Source: Acidimicrobiia bacterium (GTDB lineage: Bacteria > Actinomycetota > Acidimicrobiia > Spongiisociales > JAENVV01). From it: a stretch of 11,047 nt of DNA. The notes under the pieces are model-generated. The model made no database searches, was not told where the DNA came from, and saw only the letters and a program-made list of their open reading frames with translations. Shown here in pieces: positions 6,315-11,047 of the stretch; the stretch's first letter is position 1; every line of letters begins with the position of its first letter. The stretch spans positions 762,767-773,813 of the forward strand of contig CP070681.1 of assembly GCA_020352575.1 (NCBI GenBank). The letters are read 5' to 3'. A program made the translations under genes and the position numbers.

Positions 6315-7337
6315 CTACGGCGTGATGACGGTGCGGGCCGGCCCGGCGAACCGCTCCATCCGGTCCATGACGTCGTTCACCATCACGGCATCGAGCGGGA
6401 CGGTGAGTCCAACGATCCGATCCAGGTCGAGGTGACCGGCGACGTAGAAGTCGAGGAGCTCGGTGATCTCCGTGAGGAGGTGGTCGCTCACACCGATGAT
6501 CTCCGCCTCCCGACCGACGAGTTCGCCGTAGGGGGCAACCTCGATGGTGTCCGGTGAGAGGCCGACGATCGCCGCCCGTCCCCGCGGGCCCAGCACATCG
6601 ACCACCTGCTTCATCGTCACACCAGAACCGATGAGCTCGAGGGCAACGTCGACGCCGCCCCCCGTCACCTCGAGCAGATGGGCGACGGCATCCTCGTTCG
6701 CGTTGATCGGCGTCGCACCGAGTTCCGCGGCCAGCTCCAGTCGCTCGAGGTTTCGATCGACGGCGAACACCTCCTCGACGCCCATGGCCCTGGCGAGCTG
6801 AATGGCCGACATGCCGAGGCCACCCACGCCCCACACCGCCACCCGGTCACTCGGCACCGTGCGTGCCTGACGAAGGGCGTGGAGCGCGGTCGCCGACGAG
6901 CACATCATCACGGCGGCGTGTTCCATCGGGACACCCTCCGGGAGGAACACGGCGTTGACCGACGGCACGGTGATGAACTCGGCGTAGCCCCCCGACCGGG
7001 AGTTCCCCAGCATCCGGCCCTCGGGGCAGAACTGCTCATGGCCCTCGGTGCACCATCTACAGGCCCCACAGAAGGTCTGGTAGTGGAGGCAGACCCGCTC
7101 CCCGACCCGACCATCGCTGACGGCGTCCCCGACCGCCACGATCGAGCCAGCGACCTCGTGCCCGAGGGTGATCGGGAACTCCTTCGGGCCGAGCGGACCC
7201 GATCGGTAGTGGACGTCGGAGTGGCAAATGCCAGCCGCCTCCACCCGGACGATCACATCGCTCGGGCCGGGCGCATCGACCTCGATGTCCACCGCCTCCA
7301 GCGGTTGGCCCTGGGCGAAGAGCTGCAGTGCCTTCAT
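6315..7337 (-). CDS. zinc-dependent alcohol dehydrogenase (MDR family)
   Basis: A 340-residue medium-chain dehydrogenase/reductase, with the length usual for bacterial members. Catalytic zinc ligands are Cys38 (AAGICHSD), His60-Glu61 (LGHEVAG) and Cys146 (VMMCSSATALHA). The structural zinc site is complete: Cys90, Cys93, Cys96 and Cys104. The Rossmann loop is GVGGLG (170-175), and Asp194 at the end of the second strand (FAVDRN) points to NAD rather than NADP. It should interconvert an alcohol and an aldehyde or ketone in the cytoplasm; the natural substrate is unknown. The start is the ATG at 7337, supported by a TACGCT hexamer 6 bases upstream and by homology beginning MKALQL; a longer open frame to 7733 is antisense to the next gene. 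It is divergent from a molybdopterin oxidoreductase across 51 bases, which hints at shared control but does not prove a shared pathway. Confidence 0.93.
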   Translation of the reverse strand: MKALQLFAQGQPLEAVDIEVDAPGPSDVIVRVEAAGICHSDVHYRSGPLGPKEFPITLGHEVAGSIVAVGDAVSDGRVGERVCLHYQTFCGACRWCTEGHEQFCPEGRMLGNSRSGGYAEFITVPSVNAVFLPEGVPMEHAAVMMCSSATALHALRQARTVPSDRVAVWGVGGLGMSAIQLARAMGVEEVFAVDRNLERLELAAELGATPINANEDAVAHLLEVTGGGVDVALELIGSGVTMKQVVDVLGPRGRAAIVGLSPDTIEVAPYGELVGREAEIIGVSDHLLTEITELLDFYVAGHLDLDRIVGLTVPLDAVMVNDVMDRMERFAGPARTVITP

Positions 7338-7343
7338 GCGGCG

Positions 7344-7349
7344 AGCGTA
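7344..7349 (-). promoter_or_regulatory. -10-like TACGCT, leaderless ADH promoter
   Basis: TACGCT on the minus strand ends 6 bases before the ATG at 7337. There is no Shine-Dalgarno. The position matches a leaderless actinobacterial promoter. Confidence 0.5.
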
Positions 7350-7350
7350 C

Positions 7351-7360
7351 CGGTGCACCG
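7351..7360 (+). promoter_or_regulatory. 10-base perfect palindrome CGGTGCACCG, possible operator
   Basis: CGGTGCACCG equals its own reverse complement and lies between the two divergent -10 hexamers, one base from the ADH one. A dimeric regulator bound here could affect both genes. No regulator gene is in the window, and a 10-base palindrome can arise by chance in DNA this GC-rich. Confidence 0.3.
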
Positions 7361-7376
7361 TTTGTGTGCGCCCCCC

Positions 7377-7382
7377 TACCCT
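7377..7382 (+). promoter_or_regulatory. -10-like TACCCT, leaderless oxidoreductase promoter
   Basis: TACCCT ends 6 bases before the ATG at 7389. The intervening CACCCC has no ribosome site, so initiation directly at the ATG is likely. Confidence 0.5.
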
Positions 7383-7388
7383 CACCCC

Positions 7389-9386
7389 ATGCCCCGCGAG
7401 GTCCTTGGTGCGTGCAGCCTCGACTGTCCCGACGCGTGTGCGTGGGTCGTCACCGTGGAGGACGGTGAGGCGGTGAAGCTGCGAGGCAATCCCGACCACC
7501 CCTACACGCGGGGTGGGTTGTGCACGAAGGTGAACCCGTACCTCACGTGGTCGGCGGGGGAGCACCGCCTCCTCCGCCCGTTGCGGCGGATCGGCGCAAA
7601 GGGCGAGGGACGGTTCGAACGGATCTCCTGGGAGGAGGCACTGACGACGATCGCACGCCGGCTGCGCGACACGATCGACGAGTTCGGGGGCGAGGCGATC
7701 TGGCCGTTCGCCGGGACGGGCACGGTCGGCCACCTCCAGGGGGAGTACGCAGGCTCACGCCTGTTCAATGTCCTCGGGGCCTCGGACCACCTCCTCAACA
7801 TCTGCTCCCTCGCAGGCCGACTCGGGATGGAGCTCACCATGGGGTCCCCGTTCGGGATGCTCCCCACCGACCTCTCGCACTCGGCGCTCATCCTCCTGTG
7901 GGGGACGAACACCCTCACCTCGAACCAGCACCTTTGGCCGTTCGTCCAACAAGGCCGCGACCGGGGCGCCGAGGTGATCGTCATCGATCCCTTCCGCACC
8001 CGGACCGCCGCACGGGCCGACCACCACATCGCCCCGCTCCCGGGCACCGACGGCGCACTTGCGCTCGGCATCGTCGCCGAACTCGTCAGAATCGGCGCCG
8101 CCGACCCCACGTTCCTCGACGCCCACACCCTCGGGTGGGAGCAGTTCCGCGACGAGGGCCTCGCCGGCTGGGACGCTGCCCGGGCCGACGACATCTGTGG
8201 CTTGGCACCCGGCACCACGTCGTGGCTCGCCGGGCGCATCGCCAGTCATCGACCGACCGGTATCCGAACGACAATGGGAGTCCAGCGCCACGCAGGGGGC
8301 GGCCAGGCCACCCGCCTCATGTCACTCATCCCGGCGGTCACCGGCGACTTCGACCGACTCGGCGGCGGGATCACCTATTCGACCGGCTCGTTGTACGGCC
8401 TCGACACCGAGGCCCGCCGGCGAGTCGACCTGCGGCCCCACCCCGTACGCACCCTCGCCATGACGCGACTCGGCGATGCCCTGCTGGGTGACCTCGACCC
8501 GCCGGTGAAGGTCCTCTTCGCGTGGGCGGCGAACCCGGCGGTGTCCAACCCGCAGACGGCGAAGGTGCGTCGCGGCTTGGCCAGGGACGACCTCTTCACC
8601 GTCGTGGTCGAGCACGTCCACACCGAGACGACCCGCTTCGCCGACATCGTCCTCCCCGGGACCACCCAGATCGAGCACGCCGAACTCCAGGACTCCTACG
8701 GCCACCACTTCCTGCAATGGAACGAACCCGCCGTCGCCCCCCGGGGCGAGGCCCGGTCGCACACCGACCTCTTCCGCGACCTCGCCCGCGTGATGGGTGT
8801 CAGCGACCCGGCAGTCCTTGCATCCGACGAGGAACTCGCGTCGGACCTCATCGGTGGGTCCCCCGCGCTCGAGGGGATCACCCTCGACGCGTTGCGTGAA
8901 CAGGGTTGGGTCGAGGTGGGGCTTCCACCGGGGCCGGTGACCAGGTCGACCGGGTTCACGACACCGAGCGGGAGGTTCGAGTTCACATCGACACGGGCGG
9001 CATCGGAGGGCCACGGCCTCCTCCCCCACTGGATCCCACCCGCCGAGGCCATCGCAGGCGAAGGCGTCGCGCTCATCTCACCCGCCAACCAGCACCTCGT
9101 GAATTCGACGTTCGCCGGTGCGCCCACCCACATCCGCGCCGGGGAACCGGTCCTCACCCTGCACCCCGATGACGCGAAGGGAATTGCCGACGGCGCCAAG
9201 GTCCGCGCCTCCAACGGAAGGGGCGCATTCGAGGCGACCGCCCGCATCTCACGCGATGCCCGTCCCGGGGTCGCCCACGTGACGAAGGGCAACAGCGCGG
9301 TGAACGAAACGGTCGAGGAGCGCGACGCGGACATGGGTCAGGGCGCCGTGTACCACGACAACCGGGTGCTGGTGGAGCCGGTCTAG
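7389..9386 (+). CDS. molybdopterin oxidoreductase, formate dehydrogenase/BisC-like, substrate unknown
   Basis: A 665-residue protein of the DMSO reductase superfamily, which carries bis-MGD molybdenum (or tungsten). The N-terminal [4Fe-4S] motif is complete: Cys9, Cys13, Cys17 and Cys45 (CSLDCPDAC, then GGLCTK). ISWEEAL (79-85) is the usual sign of the molybdopterin domain. NICSLAG (137-143) holds Cys139 at about the place of the metal-ligand residue; that assignment is tentative. LWGTNTLTSNQHLWPF (170-185) and VIVIDPFRT (196-204) belong to the dinucleotide-binding core. FADIVLPGTTQIEH (417-430) and the C-terminal NQHLVNST...GEPVLTLHPDDA domain complete the family layout. There is no twin-arginine signal, so it is cytoplasmic. 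No electron-transfer subunit, fdhD or moa/mob gene is nearby. The ATG at 7389 is supported by homology and an adjacent -10 hexamer; the open frame extending to 6678 is antisense to ADH. Its stop shares CTAG with the convergent MBL gene. Confidence 0.88.
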   Translation: MPREVLGACSLDCPDACAWVVTVEDGEAVKLRGNPDHPYTRGGLCTKVNPYLTWSAGEHRLLRPLRRIGAKGEGRFERISWEEALTTIARRLRDTIDEFGGEAIWPFAGTGTVGHLQGEYAGSRLFNVLGASDHLLNICSLAGRLGMELTMGSPFGMLPTDLSHSALILLWGTNTLTSNQHLWPFVQQGRDRGAEVIVIDPFRTRTAARADHHIAPLPGTDGALALGIVAELVRIGAADPTFLDAHTLGWEQFRDEGLAGWDAARADDICGLAPGTTSWLAGRIASHRPTGIRTTMGVQRHAGGGQATRLMSLIPAVTGDFDRLGGGITYSTGSLYGLDTEARRRVDLRPHPVRTLAMTRLGDALLGDLDPPVKVLFAWAANPAVSNPQTAKVRRGLARDDLFTVVVEHVHTETTRFADIVLPGTTQIEHAELQDSYGHHFLQWNEPAVAPRGEARSHTDLFRDLARVMGVSDPAVLASDEELASDLIGGSPALEGITLDALREQGWVEVGLPPGPVTRSTGFTTPSGRFEFTSTRAASEGHGLLPHWIPPAEAIAGEGVALISPANQHLVNSTFAGAPTHIRAGEPVLTLHPDDAKGIADGAKVRASNGRGAFEATARISRDARPGVAHVTKGNSAVNETVEERDADMGQGAVYHDNRVLVEPV

Positions 9387-9934
9387 ACCCTGAAGGCCGG
9401 GCCGTGGCCAGGGATCACGATGTCCGCCGCGTCGAGCACCCGCCTCCGATTGGCGATGAGTGCGTCTGGCTGTGTCGCATAGGGATCGACCTCAGGGGTT
9501 CGATCCTCCTTCCACCACAGGTGGGTCATGGCATGGATGCCACCCTCGGCGTCGACGATGAGCGAGATGTCCTGATCGGTGTGACCGGGGGTGAGCCAGA
9601 TCTTCGACGAGGGCCCGACGACCCAGCCATCACCGTCGTGACCGAGCCACTGGTCGTCCTTGTACCGTGCCCAGAAGTCGATGACCCACGCATCCGGGAA
9701 CAAGGCGATGTTCATCGTGTGGTCCGGGTGGTGGTGGGAGAGCACGACGTGGGTGACCGACTCGGGGGACACGCCGAGCGCCGCGAGTGGCTCGAGGATG
9801 CAGGTCCGCCGATCGGCGACCATCCCCGGATCCATCACGATCCGTGCGTCGCCGTCGTCCACGAAGGTGATGGACGAGCCGACTGAGGGACTCCGGGCGT
9901 ACCCGGCGTGCAGGAGGTGGACCCGGGCGCTCAC
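9383..9934 (-). CDS. metallo-beta-lactamase-fold hydrolase, MBLAC1-like
   Basis: A 183-residue MBL-fold protein. The metal motif HHHPDH (67-72) supplies His67, His69, Asp71 and His72; His118 lies in TPGHTDQD and His177 in IPGHGPAFRV. The last segment closely resembles, from memory, the end of animal MBLAC1 (PGHGPPFRV), and the SVGSS segment (17-21) also fits that small subfamily. In the usual fold a bridging Asp sits in a GD pair on the strand after His118. Here that place appears to read MTHLWW (136-141), with His138 aligned to the Asp. The substrate is unknown; MBLAC1 itself is reported as a nuclease for histone pre-mRNA, which need not apply to bacteria. The start is the GTG at 9934, whose GTGA overlaps the flavodoxin stop by 4 bases, so translation is coupled. 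It is the last gene of a three-gene minus-strand run. Confidence 0.85.
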   Translation of the reverse strand: MSARVHLLHAGYARSPSVGSSITFVDDGDARIVMDPGMVADRRTCILEPLAALGVSPESVTHVVLSHHHPDHTMNIALFPDAWVIDFWARYKDDQWLGHDGDGWVVGPSSKIWLTPGHTDQDISLIVDAEGGIHAMTHLWWKEDRTPEVDPYATQPDALIANRRRVLDAADIVIPGHGPAFRV

Positions 9935-10416
9935 GAACGCAGGTGGTCGGCGATGGCGTCGGCGCAGGCGGAGATCTCGTCCCAATCCCGATAGTCCCCC
10001 ACCTCGACCTTGAGGGCCCGCACGAGGGCCCGCTCGGCGAAGCCGAGGAGGTCGGCATCGATGCGGCCCGCCACCACCCAGTGCTCGACCGCGCCGAGTT
10101 GCTCCGGGAGGTCACCGATGTGCACGAGTTCCTCGACAGGGGGCGGGTCCTCCCCGACGGGGCCGCTCGAGATCAACCACAGCGGCATCGAACGGAGCTC
10201 ATCGGCGTGCTCGCGGATGAACAGGGTTGCGGGGCCAAGCCATCGGCCGGCATAGACGCCGCTGAGGATCACGGCTGCATCGGCGCCATCGACCACCGCT
10301 TCGCTCGCCTCGGCGCACGCGACCTCGAGTCCCCTGGAGGTGAGACGGTCGGCCACGAACGAAGCGATCTCCTCGGTGCTTCCGTGCTTCGACGCGTAGG
10401 CCACCAGGACGGCCAT
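9931..10416 (-). CDS. flavodoxin-domain protein (HemG-like fold)
   Basis: A 161-residue single-domain protein with the flavodoxin fold, which binds FMN non-covalently. The phosphate loop is AYASKHGSTEEIA (6-18). The second loop is SGVYAGRWLGPA (52-63), followed by LWLISSGPVGED (79-90) and the C-terminal VGDYRDWDEI (139-148), all characteristic of the flavodoxin domain shared with HemG-type protoporphyrinogen oxidase. Its role is probably electron transfer or quinone/protoporphyrinogen-type redox chemistry in the cytoplasm; the partner is not evident. The ATG at 10416 has GGAGG 5 bases upstream. It starts 15 bases after the dehydratase stop and overlaps the MBL start by 4 bases, so the three genes look like one transcription unit. 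HemG identity is not claimed: no haem-synthesis gene is adjacent. Confidence 0.87.
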   Translation of the reverse strand: MAVLVAYASKHGSTEEIASFVADRLTSRGLEVACAEASEAVVDGADAAVILSGVYAGRWLGPATLFIREHADELRSMPLWLISSGPVGEDPPPVEELVHIGDLPEQLGAVEHWVVAGRIDADLLGFAERALVRALKVEVGDYRDWDEISACADAIADHLRS

Positions 10417-10421
10417 CTCTA

Positions 10422-10426
10422 CCTCC
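10422..10426 (-). promoter_or_regulatory. Shine-Dalgarno GGAGG for the flavodoxin gene
   Basis: GGAGG lies 5 bases before the ATG at 10416, inside the 15-base gap after the dehydratase stop. The spacing is the same as for fabH and the DUF1876 gene. Confidence 0.7.
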
Positions 10427-10431
10427 GCCCG

Positions 10432-11047
10432 TCAGCCTACGCCGACGACGCCGGCGGGCAGCAGGCGATCGGGGTCCAGGTTCCCGCCGGAGAGGATCAC
10501 ACCGATGCGCCGGCCGGCGAATGCGTTCGGGTCGTCGAGGAGCGCCGCAATGCCGACTGCACCGCTCGGCTCCACGGTGATCCCGAACTCGGCGTTGGCG
10601 AACCGGGTTGCGTCCGAGATCTGTTGCTCGGTGACGGTGCGGACCTCGGACACCAGGCCCCGATTGATCGACAGCGTGCGCTTGCCCGGCGCCACCACGG
10701 CGAGGCCGTCCGCGATCGTCCGGGGCGGGTCGATGAAGACCCTTCGTCCCGCCTCGAAGGATTGGCGGGTGTCGTCGGCCAGGGCCGGCTCGACGCCCAC
10801 CATCCGGCAGCCGGGGTCGAGGTGGTGCATGGCCGACGCGCAACCGGCCATGAGGCCACCACCACTCATCGGGACGACCAGCACGTCGAGTGGCCCGACC
10901 TGCCGGTGGAACTCGAGGGCAGCAGTGCCCTGGCCGGCCATGACGAACGGGTCCTCGAAGGGATGGACGAAGGTGGCGCCCGTCTCGGCCACCTGGGCCC
11001 GGGCCGCCGTCTCCCGGTCGCGCGTACCGGCGGGAAAGGTGCGGATC
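10432..11047 (-). CDS. threonine/serine dehydratase-like PLP enzyme (5' partial)
   Basis: The frame is open to the window edge, so the N-terminal part, including the PLP-binding lysine, lies outside; the GTG at 10992 is internal. About 204 C-terminal residues of a fold-type II PLP enzyme are visible. PFEDPFVMAGQGTAALE matches the dehydratase signature, PMSGGGLMAG is the glycine-rich PLP phosphate loop, VGVEP and PRTIADGLAV follow, then the EFGITVEPSGA segment and ILSGGN near the end, which contacts the PLP ring. The family removes ammonia from threonine or serine to give 2-oxobutyrate or pyruvate; serine racemase and hydroxyaspartate ammonia-lyase share these motifs and cannot be separated here. 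The protein stops about 25 residues after the last motif strand, so there is no C-terminal ACT regulatory domain: it resembles the catabolic rather than the feedback-inhibited biosynthetic form. It leads the flavodoxin and MBL genes. Confidence 0.88.
   Translation of the reverse strand, partial: IRTFPAGTRDRETAARAQVAETGATFVHPFEDPFVMAGQGTAALEFHRQVGPLDVLVVPMSGGGLMAGCASAMHHLDPGCRMVGVEPALADDTRQSFEAGRRVFIDPPRTIADGLAVVAPGKRTLSINRGLVSEVRTVTEQQISDATRFANAEFGITVEPSGAVGIAALLDDPNAFAGRRIGVILSGGNLDPDRLLPAGVVGVG
10434..10439 (-). promoter_or_regulatory. possible internal -10 element TAGGCT before the flavodoxin gene
   Basis: TAGGCT on the minus strand overlaps the first base of the dehydratase TGA stop and lies 17 bases before the flavodoxin ATG. 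It is the same hexamer, in the same relation to the preceding stop, as before pfkA. It may give an internal promoter, or be chance. Confidence 0.25.

Noticed and set aside
6678..7388. Plus-strand extension upstream of the molybdopterin oxidoreductase
   Set aside because: Antisense to the ADH gene with its complete zinc ligands. Homology starts at MPREVLGACSLDC, immediately after a -10 hexamer.
9383..10416. Flavodoxin plus MBL pair as a split flavo-diiron protein
   Set aside because: The MBL protein is short (183 residues), ends in the MBLAC1-like PGHGPAFRV and lacks the diiron arrangement; the flavodoxin is of HemG-like type.
1..11047. CRISPR, IS element, tRNA, riboswitch or intrinsic terminator
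   Set aside because: No spaced direct repeats, transposase motifs, tRNA-like cloverleaf or GC hairpin with a T-run was seen. Gaps are all 74 bases or shorter, too small for most such elements.

Overview
This is a gene-dense window of high-GC DNA. Ten protein genes fill about 98% of it, and the seven intergenic gaps add up to roughly 220 bases. Three things suggest an actinobacterium, possibly of the Acidimicrobiia type: the base composition and heavy GTG start use, a DUF1876 (Rv1738/Rv2632c-like) gene, and repeated leaderless-type promoters (TANNNT placed 6-8 bases before the start codon). The assignment to a class is inference. I see no tRNA, rRNA, CRISPR array, insertion sequence, phage gene or intrinsic terminator.

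Layout. (1) 1-779, + strand: membrane-anchored YpfJ-type zinc metallopeptidase homologue, cut at its 5' end, with HLVGH in place of HExxH. (2) 780-3040, - strand: an MFS transporter followed 14 bases later by a 6-phosphofructokinase. (3) 3093-3338, + strand: an 81-residue DUF1876 protein, divergent from the transporter. (4) 3349-4326, - strand: FabH (KAS III), divergent from (5) 4401-6311, + strand: a cytoplasmic S9-family serine peptidase. (6) 6315-7337, - strand: a zinc alcohol dehydrogenase, divergent from (7) 7389-9386, + strand: a single-subunit Fe-S/molybdopterin oxidoreductase. (8) 9383-11047, - strand: a compact operon of a threonine/serine dehydratase-like PLP enzyme (cut at its 5' end), a flavodoxin-domain protein and an MBLAC1-like metallo-beta-lactamase-fold protein.

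The genes alternate direction, giving four convergent and three divergent junctions. The four convergent junctions are extremely tight (0, 10, 3 and -4 bases). In one, a single CTAG supplies both stop codons; in another, the two stops abut as TGATCA. The three divergent junctions are 52, 74 and 51 bases long, and each carries a promoter-like TANNNT hexamer for both directions.

The content is mostly housekeeping or general metabolism: glycolysis, fatty-acid initiation, alcohol/aldehyde oxidation, amino-acid breakdown and peptide hydrolysis. I do not see a coherent novel multi-gene system. The points worth a second look are residue-level departures in otherwise recognisable enzymes (the peptidase, Pfk and the MBL protein), the compressed gene ends, and the recurring promoter architecture.
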